DNA from: CAYHVK01 sp964360255
GTDB taxonomy: Bacteria; Bdellovibrionota; Bdellovibrionia; Bdellovibrionales; UBA1609
Direction of reading: 5' to 3'
Assembly (NCBI GenBank): GCA_964360255.1
Contig: CAYHVK010000005.1
Location: forward strand, 1-64,000
DNA length: 64,000 bases
Positions 26,575 to 34,512 of the stretch are shown one piece after another. Position numbers and translations under genes: made by a program. The notes under the pieces were generated by a model. That model saw only the letters and a program-made list of their open reading frames with translations, did no database searches and was not told the origin of the DNA. The stretch's first letter is position 1. Each line of letters begins with the position of its first letter.

Positions 26575-26922
26575 TTTAGTCTCCTCAGTTAAATTCATAG
26601 ACTTACGAGCGAGATCATATACGAGTCCTCTTATTTACGAAATCCCCTCTGAAAACAAGATAATTTCAACACGGAAAATCTACAAAACGCTCGGGGAAAT
26701 TAGTAAGTGGTTAAAAATAGAGTGGTTTTTACTGAGGGTTCTAATGATTCCGGTAAGAATGACAAGATTGTTTAACGTTTAGACAAAGATATTTAAACCT
26801 TTATTCTCCCTATGAAAATCCAAGCTTTGACCCCTTTAGCTGTCAAAATCATTACAGTCGAATTCAACCTGACCGAAATGTTATATTTACTAACGAAATA
26901 ACTCTCGAAATCAGGACGTATT
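26575..26922. other. Intergenic stretch without recognised gene
   Basis: The 348 bases are AT-rich and should hold the promoters of the small membrane ORF (-) and of the secreted-protein gene (+). TATATT at 26882-26887 is a possible -10 for the latter, with only a weak -35 (TTACAG). The short frames here have no ribosome-binding sites. Confidence 0.35.
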
Positions 26923-27321
26923 ATGTGGGCTAAAAAAGCGATTTTATTCACTCTCGTGGGAGTCGTGAGCGCTATGATTCAGTTTTTCACATCAAGCGCT
27001 GTAGCGAACGGAATAATTTCGCCCAAGTCGCCATTTTTTATGCTCACTCATGATCTTGTGAATTGCAAAACTTTGAAAGAGCAGCGCGGGCATTTAAATA
27101 GAGACGACGTAACTCAGAAAAATGTTTGTATTTTAAACGTGCGCTGTGAATCACGCTTGAAGCTAAACAAAAGAACGCCCGGACCAGTTGTTACTGACAA
27201 AGCTTATTGTTTTCCGGCTAAAAATAATATTTGCCCGAGCGCACAGTTTTGCGCGACGGATATTAAATACTTTAAGCCTAACTACATTAAGTACGTTGTA
27301 AAACCCTTAAAATTGCATTGA
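26923..27321 (+). CDS. Small secreted protein of unknown function
   Basis: A 132-residue protein with a signal peptide (residues ~1-28, ending S-S-A-V-A). The mature part is basic and has six Cys (N-C-K, V-C-I, R-C-E, Y-C-F, I-C-P, F-C-A), an even number compatible with three disulphides in the periplasm or outside. AGGA precedes the ATG. Its last 15 bases overlap the 3' end of the HD-domain gene on the other strand, so the two converge tail to tail. No family was recognised. Base use resembles that of other exported proteins in the window. Confidence 0.7.
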   Translation: MWAKKAILFTLVGVVSAMIQFFTSSAVANGIISPKSPFFMLTHDLVNCKTLKEQRGHLNRDDVTQKNVCILNVRCESRLKLNKRTPGPVVTDKAYCFPAKNNICPSAQFCATDIKYFKPNYIKYVVKPLKLH

Positions 27322-28746
27322 GTTCATTTTTTCTATCACGCCCTTAGCTTCAAGCTTAGCTAGGGTTGAAGGTGATACGTATATTCTTGGTAAGAAATTA
27401 CGGTACTGCGATAGAATTTTTAAAACTGAATTGGGCATTTCAATTAAAAGTTTCACTTCGCCTTCGCGAGTGAGAATTTTGGCCGGATCTCGTAAAAGAT
27501 GGCTGTCGATCACTTTTCCGTCACGCTGTGTATCGAGAAGGACGCGTTCTAGGTTTTTTGTAAACGTCACATCTTTTGTCGGAATATCAAAAATCATCCA
27601 TGCCGTCGGGTCGATTTCGCTCAGTTGTGCTTTTAGCCAGTCATGGGCGGCATTCACTTGGCGAATCACATCTTTGCGGTGCTCGTCGCTTTGAATGAGC
27701 GTTGGCTTCACTGGGCCCGCCTTAATCTGCGCCGGTGCAATTCGATTGGCTAGCATTTCAGAGAGTTCGCGAATCATCGGGTGAGTGATGCGTCCTGCGA
27801 GATATTCGTGAAGTTTCGCTAAGAAGTAAGAATCGTTAAATGTGAAATACTCATTCGGATTTTGTGAAACTTTGTCTTTCAAATGATCAAAAGAGTAAGC
27901 CAGTCCATTTTCTAGAAAATACTGATGGATTTTAGCGGCAATTAAATCAAACTTATAACTGGTTCCGTCGCTGATGATTTGCGAATACCAAAAATAACGA
28001 GAGACAAGAAACGAATCGACCACATTCATGGCGTCTTCGCGCACGCAGAGAACCTCTTGGCCTTTTACTTTTTCAACCGTTAAAGCACGAATTAAAAAAT
28101 CGATATCATAAACGCCGAGCTTAATGCCGGTGAAGTGGGCATCGCGTAGTAAGTAGTCCATGCGATCGGCATCAACATCTGAGTGCATAAGCTGGTTCGA
28201 GAGAACATTTTTTGAGCGGCCACTGATAACAGTTGAAAGCTCAACTGGGTCGATGCCTTCTTCTTTTAAAATCTTAGTGATGCCGCCCTCGAAGTCAGTA
28301 TTTAAAATAATATGCTGGCCTAGAACCTCATGGTTGGCTTCGCTCTTATTACTTTTACTGCGCTGCTGTTCTTTCCAGTGATTGATGTAGGCGAGTTCTA
28401 TGGTATGTGAAAACGGAAATGTTCCTACATCGTGGAGCATAGCTGCCAAACGCATCATACGATGAAACTGCGTGGTCTCATCGCGCGATGCCGGATTAAA
28501 AAACTTTTCATCTGGCGAAGCTTTGCCAATGGAAGTTAAAATTCTATGCATCACATGGAGAACGCCCAAAGCATGGGCGTGGCGGGTATGAGTGGCGCCC
28601 GGGTAAACATAAAAACTAAAACCGAGCTGACGAATCCAGCGTAAACGTTGATAATAAGGCGTATCTAAGATGCGCGCTTCAACCCGGTTGAGTGTGATGT
28701 GACCATGGATGTTGTCATACACTTGTCGCTTAAATAACTCTGCCAT
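27307..28746 (-). CDS. HD-domain phosphohydrolase (SAMHD1/dGTPase-like)
   Basis: A 479-residue cytosolic protein of the HD superfamily. The metal-binding set is complete: His58 (T-R-H-A-H-A-L-G-V), His105-Asp106 (L-H-D-V-G) and Asp194 (D-A-D-R-M-D-Y). The order and the 'Y-D-x-I-H-G' opening, 'R-L-R-x-I-x-Q-L-G' and 'P-G-A-T-H-T-R' segments are those of SAMHD1-like dNTP triphosphohydrolases, which remove triphosphate from deoxynucleotides. Length fits the family. Residues past ~370 form a less conserved C-terminal domain. Actual nucleotide use is unproven. No clear ribosome-binding site precedes the ATG. A dNTPase could trim nucleotide pools after heavy DNA breakdown, but that is inference. 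Confidence 0.85.
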   Translation of the reverse strand: MAELFKRQVYDNIHGHITLNRVEARILDTPYYQRLRWIRQLGFSFYVYPGATHTRHAHALGVLHVMHRILTSIGKASPDEKFFNPASRDETTQFHRMMRLAAMLHDVGTFPFSHTIELAYINHWKEQQRSKSNKSEANHEVLGQHIILNTDFEGGITKILKEEGIDPVELSTVISGRSKNVLSNQLMHSDVDADRMDYLLRDAHFTGIKLGVYDIDFLIRALTVEKVKGQEVLCVREDAMNVVDSFLVSRYFWYSQIISDGTSYKFDLIAAKIHQYFLENGLAYSFDHLKDKVSQNPNEYFTFNDSYFLAKLHEYLAGRITHPMIRELSEMLANRIAPAQIKAGPVKPTLIQSDEHRKDVIRQVNAAHDWLKAQLSEIDPTAWMIFDIPTKDVTFTKNLERVLLDTQRDGKVIDSHLLRDPAKILTREGEVKLLIEMPNSVLKILSQYRNFLPRIYVSPSTLAKLEAKGVIEKMNSMQF

Positions 28747-28860
28747 TAAATATATATCGGCGACTTCATCAGATTTAACAACTGCGTTATATGACTCGAC
28801 TAGACGCCAGTCGTGAAGCGGTGTAATTTAAAAGGTACCAGCATCAAAAAGGGAGAAAAA

Positions 28861-29256
28861 ATGAAAGCATTTATGACTATGACAGTAGCAGCTTTAGCCG
28901 TATCTCAAGTGGCTTGCGCAGCCTCAAACACGAAAACAACATCGACTGAAACAAAAACTACAACGACAACAACATCAGCAGCGACAACAGCGCCAGCTGC
29001 GGCTCCTGCAGCTTCTTCAGCTGGCCGAGGCGGTTTCGTTGAAGATCGTTTGAAATTTAAAGTCACTGGCATGCACTGTGGTGGATGCGCAGATTCGATT
29101 AAAGAAGAAGTTGAAAAAGTTCCGGGCGTAGCAGAAGCGCAAGTGGATTTTAAAACAGGCGATGTGGTTGTGATTTCATCTGGCCCCAGCAAACTCGAGC
29201 GCGCCCCGGTTATTAAAGCCATTGAGAGCGCCGGAACATTTAAAGTTAAAAAGTAA
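28861..29256 (+). CDS. Exported HMA (heavy-metal-associated) domain protein
   Basis: The start at 28861 follows GGGAG and gives an N-terminal signal segment; the frame is open 16 codons further up. The 131-residue product has a hydrophobic start (residues ~1-21, S-Q-V-A-C-A-A-S), a Thr/Ala/Pro-rich linker (~23-58) and an HMA fold at ~63-131 with G-M-H-C73-G-G-C76. Two Cys in M-x-C-x-x-C bind Cu(I) or another soft metal. Most such domains are cytosolic chaperones or sit in P-type ATPases, so an exported version with a flexible tether is unusual. Cys19 could be lipidated, although Gln at -3 is poor for a lipobox. A short hairpin lies between it and the M50 gene. Confidence 0.8.
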   Translation: MKAFMTMTVAALAVSQVACAASNTKTTSTETKTTTTTTSAATTAPAAAPAASSAGRGGFVEDRLKFKVTGMHCGGCADSIKEEVEKVPGVAEAQVDFKTGDVVVISSGPSKLERAPVIKAIESAGTFKVKK

Positions 29257-29296
29257 GTCGTTGAAATCAACGGCTCACTTAAAATAAGGATGAAAA

Positions 29297-29980
29297 ATGG
29301 GAAATTTAGATCCATTACATTTAATCAGCTTAATTTTTATTGGATTTGTTCCATTTTTATTTTCTCTTTGTTTTCATGAAATGGCTCACGCCTGGATGGC
29401 GAAGAAAAAAGGCGACAGCACTGGTGAAGTCATGGGTCGTCTTTCAATGAACCCTTTTGTCCATGCCGATCCGGTAGGAACTTTTATTCTACCGCTTTCA
29501 TCGATTCTGTTTCAGGCGCCGCTTTTCTTCGGGTGGGCGAAGCCTGTTCCGGTGAATGAGAGAAACTTAAGCAAGCCTCGCGAAGATATGTTCTGGATTG
29601 CCATTGCAGGCCCAGCTTCAAATCTTCTTCTGGCTATAATTGCAGCTTTTGTTTGTGCAGGGGCCTCAGTTTTTGGCGGATTTTCAGCAGGGCAGACGAC
29701 TCAAAGTATTGCGGGTTTTGCCTACAGCCTGGTGCTCGTTAATATGATGCTCGCTATGTTTAATATGATACCGCTTCACCCTCTCGATGGCGGAAAGGTG
29801 ATCGCCCGATTTCTGCCTTATTCTGCCAATCGCTTCCTTGAAGACAATGCGCAGAAGCTGAATATCGCTCTGATCTTGCTTTTCCTCGTTGGTGGACTGA
29901 GCTTTCTGGGCCATTACATTCGCACTGCTGCTTATTTCTTAGTCACGATTTGTGAATTTTGCTTACGCCTGATCTTTTAG
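29297..29980 (+). CDS. Site-2 (M50) metalloprotease
   Basis: A 227-residue integral membrane protease that cuts substrates within the bilayer. The zinc site is complete: H27-E-M-A-H31 in the first helix and N-x-x-P-x-x-x-L-D164-G in a later one. Helices at ~8-33, ~60-75, ~98-125, ~138-162 and ~185-220 fit the minimal SpoIVFB/YwhC-type core without PDZ or CBS domains. AAGGATG-type purines precede the ATG. It stands between the HMA gene and scpA, on the same strand as both. The substrate is unknown; small members of this group occur beside scpAB in several genomes, so the order may be conserved. Confidence 0.9.
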   Translation: MGNLDPLHLISLIFIGFVPFLFSLCFHEMAHAWMAKKKGDSTGEVMGRLSMNPFVHADPVGTFILPLSSILFQAPLFFGWAKPVPVNERNLSKPREDMFWIAIAGPASNLLLAIIAAFVCAGASVFGGFSAGQTTQSIAGFAYSLVLVNMMLAMFNMIPLHPLDGGKVIARFLPYSANRFLEDNAQKLNIALILLFLVGGLSFLGHYIRTAAYFLVTICEFCLRLIF

Positions 29981-30061
29981 GCCCTTAAATTCCATTTTTA
30001 TGCCATGCATCATCCCATTCAATTTATTGAAAGATAGGGTCTAGCTTGGTTGAATCACCCT

Positions 30062-31207
30062 ATGACAAATCTACATGTAGAGATTGATCGTTTCTCGGGC
30101 CCGATGGCTCTTTTGCTGCACCTTATCCGCCAGCAAGAAATGGACATATTCGATATTAATATCCATGAGATAACGGCGAAATATCTAGAATCAGTTAAAC
30201 AAATGAAGAAGCTGAATCTAGAAGGTGCCGGTGAATTTATCGCCATGGCTGCCACGCTTATTCAAATTAAATCTAAGATGCTTCTGCCGCAATATAATGA
30301 AGAGGGCGAAGTTGTTGAAACTGAAGACCCACGCCGCGATTTAGTTCGTCGTTTGATTGAATATCAAATGTACCAAGAGGCCGGTCAAAAAATGTATCAG
30401 ATGCCTTTGCTCAATCGTGACGTTTGGGCGCGCGCTGAAGCCGAGAAAATCGAAACTCCGGATTCTGAAATTATCATCGAAGAAGACAACGCACTTTACG
30501 CTTTAATCGCAGCTTACCGCGCAGCTATGAAGAATATGAAAAAAGCTGTTCATAAAGTGGGCGAGGCGATGCAATCCATTCGTGAGCGCATCTGGGAACT
30601 TAAAGACCAGCTCGTTGTGGGCCGTGAAGCTCGATTCTTTGAGCTTGTTGAGACGGGCTCTCGTGCGGGTGATCGTAAAGCTCAACTCTTGATTACATTT
30701 CTATCGCTTCTTGAGCTTGGTAAAATGAATTTCGTGGCTCTTTTCCAAGCAGAAAACTTCGCAGACATTCATGTGGAGCCGAAGAAGAACATCGATAAAG
30801 ACGTGATGTCAAAAGTTGAAGACTATGAATCAGCTCAAAAACTCTCTCTTGGAGCAGGTGAAGCCAATCCGACAGTGAGCACACAAGTTGAATTTAATAT
30901 GCAAGATGAGAACTGGGATGAGGAGCCAACTCACGCCACAGAAACGCAAGTGGCCGCAGGCTTGTTACACACACCAGCTCCAGTGGATGATGCCACTCTT
31001 GATGCAATGATCGAGAGCGAAATCGGTGCTGAAGATGACTCTATTGAGAACTACGAATCTGTAACTGAAGCCGCCTCAGCCGATGCAGTACCGCAGATAG
31101 CTGAAGTGCCGACTGAAGAGTCAGCATCTGATGATGATATTTTGGCCGAAGAATTAAAAATTGAGCAAGAGGACAGCGAAAATGGCGAAGAAGAAACCTC
31201 AGTCTAA
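30062..31207 (+). CDS. scpA: Segregation and condensation protein A with acidic tail
   Basis: ScpA is the kleisin that bridges SMC heads in the chromosome-condensing complex, together with ScpB. Residues ~5-240 carry the family signature (R-F-S-G-P-M-A-L-L-L-H-L-I, then D-I-F-D-I-N-I and the A-A-T-L-I-Q-I-K-S-K-M-L-L-P helix). From ~240 to 381 the chain is a long acidic, low-complexity tail not seen in typical 250-residue ScpA. The start is uncertain: ATG 30062 matches the family's N-terminus, while a TTG at 30050 is in frame with AGGG upstream. The stop overlaps scpB by 26 bases, so the two are coupled. Confidence 0.9.
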   Translation: MTNLHVEIDRFSGPMALLLHLIRQQEMDIFDINIHEITAKYLESVKQMKKLNLEGAGEFIAMAATLIQIKSKMLLPQYNEEGEVVETEDPRRDLVRRLIEYQMYQEAGQKMYQMPLLNRDVWARAEAEKIETPDSEIIIEEDNALYALIAAYRAAMKNMKKAVHKVGEAMQSIRERIWELKDQLVVGREARFFELVETGSRAGDRKAQLLITFLSLLELGKMNFVALFQAENFADIHVEPKKNIDKDVMSKVEDYESAQKLSLGAGEANPTVSTQVEFNMQDENWDEEPTHATETQVAAGLLHTPAPVDDATLDAMIESEIGAEDDSIENYESVTEAASADAVPQIAEVPTEESASDDDILAEELKIEQEDSENGEEETSV

Positions 31208-32768
31208 AAAGACGAAGACGAAAAAAGTTGATAATGCGGCTCAAGCAGCTGAAGAAAACGTAGAGACGTTGGTGATCAATGCGGGTTCGGCAATGGCCAT
31301 GTTTGAAATGCAAGGCGACTCAATCGACTTCGTCGATGAAGTGACAGCTGAAGCCGAAGCACTTGAGGCGTCAGGCGCTGATGAAGCTGCTGACGCCAAT
31401 GATGGCACGACAATAGCCATCGACGCTTCAATTTTTGATGCGAGCGCAGCTGGTAACGAAGACGCCGAAGTGGCGGCCCTTGATGATGAAGCTCTTTCTT
31501 TTGATGGCGAAATGTCGACTCTCGAGTCTGACGAAGAAATGGCTGTGACGGCGGCTGATACTGAAGGTACTGAGCTTGAAGGCTTTGCTTCTGCAGAAAT
31601 CGAAGACGTTGAAGAAATTCCTGAAGAGAAAATGGTTTCGATTGTTGAGAGTTTACTTTTTGCCAGCGACAAGCCACAAAGCGTAGCTGTGTTAAAAGCG
31701 GCATTTGCCGGAACAAAAATTCGCTCGGCCGACATTCGTAAAGCCCTTAAGCATCTTGAAGTTGAGTACATGAGTGGCAACCGCGGTGTTGAACTTGTTG
31801 AAGTAGCTTCGGGCTACCAGATTCGCACAAAGCCAGAGAATGCTGTTTACATGCAGCGGACCATCAAAGCTCGTCCGTTCAGACTTTCGGGCCCAGCTTT
31901 AGAAGTGTTATCAATCGTGGCTTACAAACAGCCTTGCCCTAAAGCGATGGTCGATGAAATCCGCGGCGTTGAATCAGGTCACTTAATGCGTGGCTTACTT
32001 GATCGCGGTCTTATCAACTTCGGTGAGAAGAGCGATCTGCCAGGTCGCCCTATGTATTACGAAACAACGCGCAAGTTCTTAGAAATCTTTGGCCTTCGCC
32101 AAGTTCAAGAACTTCCGACTTTAAATGAAATTGATCAGTTGATTCCTGAGGGTATCGGTCAGCCAGAAGAAGAGAAGAAACAAACTCTCAGTGATCTGAC
32201 GGGCGAACTTTCACAAACAGTTGGCACAACTTATTCTGAAGGTGAAGCAGATCTCACTTCAATCTCTGAAGAGCTTCAGGGCATTAATCTCAGCACGGCT
32301 TTCTTTGAAGAAGAAAAACTTCGCCAGCGTCAGAAAAAAGATCTTGAGAAAGCTCAAGAGATCCGCGAGCGCATGGTGATTGGTGAAACCGTCGCCACTC
32401 GTGAGAAAAACTGGCTTGAGAAATTTGATAACGGCACGCTTTACGCTGCAAAGGTAAATCCATTTGCGAAGAAGAAGCAGGCTGACACGCCGACTGACGT
32501 TTACGTCGAAGAGCCAGTGAATATTGAAGAAGCTGTATCGGTTCTTGCTGGCCCTATCGATGAGCCAGAAGATGTGCCGATGATGGATGAAGTTGAAGCT
32601 CCATCAGCCCTTGAGGCGTCTGAATCAGCGGCAGAACTAGCGACGACGACTGACGATCTCATGGAAGACATGGAGCTTGAAGAGATGCTGGCCGATGAAG
32701 AAGAGCTCGATGAAACTCTACTTGCAGATACAGATGGTTCTGAACCTGAAGAGACTCCACAAATATAA
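31182..32768 (+). CDS. scpB: Segregation and condensation protein B with long acidic extensions
   Basis: Start at ATG 31182, preceded by AGGA; the frame is open to TTG 31161. The 528-residue product holds the ScpB double winged-helix core at ~148-325 (S-I-V-E-S-L-L-F-A-S, then R-P-F-R-L-S-G-P-A-L-E-V-L-S-I-V-A-Y-K-Q-P and G-R-P-M-Y-Y-E-T). ScpB is normally ~190 residues. Here it is preceded by a ~145-residue Lys-rich then acidic Ala/Glu/Asp region, and followed by ~200 residues ending very acidic. ScpA and ScpB therefore both carry extra acidic arms, possibly for contact with DNA-binding partners or charge control. It overlaps scpA and is followed by the HTTM pair. Confidence 0.9.
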   Translation: MAKKKPQSKKTKTKKVDNAAQAAEENVETLVINAGSAMAMFEMQGDSIDFVDEVTAEAEALEASGADEAADANDGTTIAIDASIFDASAAGNEDAEVAALDDEALSFDGEMSTLESDEEMAVTAADTEGTELEGFASAEIEDVEEIPEEKMVSIVESLLFASDKPQSVAVLKAAFAGTKIRSADIRKALKHLEVEYMSGNRGVELVEVASGYQIRTKPENAVYMQRTIKARPFRLSGPALEVLSIVAYKQPCPKAMVDEIRGVESGHLMRGLLDRGLINFGEKSDLPGRPMYYETTRKFLEIFGLRQVQELPTLNEIDQLIPEGIGQPEEEKKQTLSDLTGELSQTVGTTYSEGEADLTSISEELQGINLSTAFFEEEKLRQRQKKDLEKAQEIRERMVIGETVATREKNWLEKFDNGTLYAAKVNPFAKKKQADTPTDVYVEEPVNIEEAVSVLAGPIDEPEDVPMMDEVEAPSALEASESAAELATTTDDLMEDMELEEMLADEEELDETLLADTDGSEPEETPQI

Positions 32769-32776
32769 AGGCAAAC

Positions 32777-33340
32777 GTGACGGCGCTAAAACAAAAGATA
32801 CTTCTCAGCATCTTTTTAGCATTTCACGTTAGCGCCATTTTTGTTCTGCCGAACCCGGATTCAATTTTATATCGTGAGTGGCAAAATGTTTTTGCGACCT
32901 ATGGTAGCTCGATCGGAATGAACACCACTTGGCGTTTTTTCTCACCCAATCCGGCGCTCTCAACGGTTGAATATGAAGTCGTTCGTAGTGGTGAAGAGCC
33001 AGAGAGACATCGCTATCCAGAATCAGTGGCTCAGGTTGGCTCTCGCGAAGCCTTCAACCGCCTGATGAACTTTGCCATCTTTATGGCCGCCAATCGCGAG
33101 TATTTAGAGAAGTACCTGCATCCTTATATTTGCAAATTACATCCTGAGGCCGAGCAGATTTCATATTATGTGATCACGAATAAGTTTCCGACCATTGAGA
33201 ATGCCCAGCTTCGTGCCTCTTCGCGCGAAGATCTATCTGTGAAGGCTCGTAATGGTGCCGGGGAGTTTGACTGCAAGAAGGTGGCCGAGAGCACAGAGGC
33301 GCCTCGAGAAGCCAATAATGATGAAGCGGGTGACGAATGA
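32777..33340 (+). CDS. Membrane-anchored partner of the HTTM protein
   Basis: A 187-residue protein starting with GTG at 32777 after AAAGG, eight bases past scpB. One N-terminal helix (~7-25) anchors a soluble domain with the segment M-N-T-T-W-R-F-F-S-P-N-P near residue 50. Small proteins with such a W-x-x-F-x-P-x-P segment are often encoded directly before HTTM (vitamin K-dependent carboxylase-like) genes. Its last bases form an ATGA overlap with the HTTM start, so the two are made together and may form one complex. No catalytic residues were found. The C-terminal ~25 residues are acidic and probably disordered. Confidence 0.65.
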   Translation: MTALKQKILLSIFLAFHVSAIFVLPNPDSILYREWQNVFATYGSSIGMNTTWRFFSPNPALSTVEYEVVRSGEEPERHRYPESVAQVGSREAFNRLMNFAIFMAANREYLEKYLHPYICKLHPEAEQISYYVITNKFPTIENAQLRASSREDLSVKARNGAGEFDCKKVAESTEAPREANNDEAGDE

Positions 33341-34278
33341 GAAAGCTTTTTGACCCGAAAATGCTCATGCGTCACTGGGATCACTTCTGGTTTGCTCCGA
33401 TCGATTTATTTAAAGTCGGCCTCTTTAGAGCCGTCTTCGGGTTTACGATTTTAATCATGTACGGCATTCGGCATACGAGCGTTCGTGATTTCTTCTTAAA
33501 TTCAGGGCTCATGCCCGCCACTGAAGCCCGCAATATCTTACCTGAATTTTTGTTATCACCTTTGCCAGTCTTCTTTCACAGCGATGCGCTTAACTACTGG
33601 GGCCATACACTTTTCGTAGTTTTAATTTTCTTATTCACTATCGGAGTCATTGGCCGCTGGGGCACGTGGATTATTTTCGTGCTCTCGCTCGGCTTTATGC
33701 AGAGAAATTTTCCGCTAGTGTACGGCGCTGATTTATTCTCTAATTGCTGGCTTTTTTACCTCTCGTTTATTAATCACAATAAGTATTTCTCAGTTCTCAA
33801 TTATATTCGTCATCGCAAAACATTCTCGGTTCTGCCTGATGTGACTTCAGATATCTACTCTTCAGCTTTTGTTTGTTTAATTCAAATTCAGCTCTCTCTC
33901 AGTTACGCTTACACGGGCATTGAAAAGCTTAAAGGTATGCAATGGTGGGAAGGTAGTGCAGTTTGGTACGTGGTCGGCATGCGCGAGCTGGTGGCTGTAG
34001 ATTTGAGTTACTTAAGATATTTTCCGACAGCTATTGCGATTATGTCGATGGCGACGGTGATCTTTGAAGTTTACTTTATTTTTGCGGTTGCTAATAAGAA
34101 ACTGCGACCTTATTGGCTGTTACTGGGACTCGGTTTGCATTTGGGAATCGCCGGGTTTATGAGCTTACCGTTCTTCGGTATAATAATGATGGCGCCGTAT
34201 ATTCTCTTCTTAGATGCGCAGAAGCTGCGTTTGTGGGCGGCGTGTTTTATTTATAAATTTAAGAGTCGTAGAACATGA
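33337..34278 (+). CDS. HTTM-domain integral membrane protein
   Basis: A 313-residue polytopic protein with about six to seven membrane helices. The order W-F-A-P-I-D-x-x-x-x-x-L-F-R-x-x-F-G near the N-terminus and the Q-R-N-x-P-x-V-Y-G-A-D segment at ~125-140 fit the HTTM (horizontally transferred transmembrane) domain, related to the membrane part of vitamin K-dependent gamma-carboxylase. Its chemistry in bacteria is not established. It is coupled to the upstream small membrane protein by ATGA. Past its stop the sequence turns strongly AT-rich, marking the edge of the scpAB-linked run and the start of the RHS locus. Confidence 0.8.
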   Translation: MRKLFDPKMLMRHWDHFWFAPIDLFKVGLFRAVFGFTILIMYGIRHTSVRDFFLNSGLMPATEARNILPEFLLSPLPVFFHSDALNYWGHTLFVVLIFLFTIGVIGRWGTWIIFVLSLGFMQRNFPLVYGADLFSNCWLFYLSFINHNKYFSVLNYIRHRKTFSVLPDVTSDIYSSAFVCLIQIQLSLSYAYTGIEKLKGMQWWEGSAVWYVVGMRELVAVDLSYLRYFPTAIAIMSMATVIFEVYFIFAVANKKLRPYWLLLGLGLHLGIAGFMSLPFFGIIMMAPYILFLDAQKLRLWAACFIYKFKSRRT

Positions 34279-34512
34279 AGCGCCGCAGCTTCGCAACAGT
34301 GTTGTTAATTAAAATCAATTTATTAAAATACAAATAGTTTTCAATCAATCCTTATTTAATAACAAAAAAATAAAATAAATTTATTATAAATAAAAATAAA
34401 TTATGCAACTTATTGAAATCACATCAGCAGTCAGATTTTCTCATTTTCATACGCTCAAGTCTTTTTGCTTGCAGCCGTTAAGATACTAGTAAATTTAGCC
34501 ACAGAGGTATGT
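34279..34512 (+). promoter_or_regulatory. AT-rich leader of the RHS gene
   Basis: Bases ~34305-34420 are almost all A and T, far above the neighbours, as in UP elements or sites bound by silencing proteins on acquired DNA. GAGG at 34504-34507 precedes ATG 34513. No exact -35/-10 pair was fixed. Confidence 0.4.

Noticed and set aside
26534..26782. An 82-codon + strand frame
   Set aside because: It has no ribosome-binding site and its first part is opposite the better-supported small membrane ORF.
26812..26901. A 29-codon + strand frame (M-K-I-Q-A-L-T-P)
   Set aside because: No ribosome-binding site and no distinctive composition; too short to support.
31241..31780. A 179-codon open frame on the - strand within scpB
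   Set aside because: It is opposite the acidic low-complexity part of scpB, whose codon pattern creates long antisense frames; it has no ribosome-binding site and a low-complexity Ser/Ala product.
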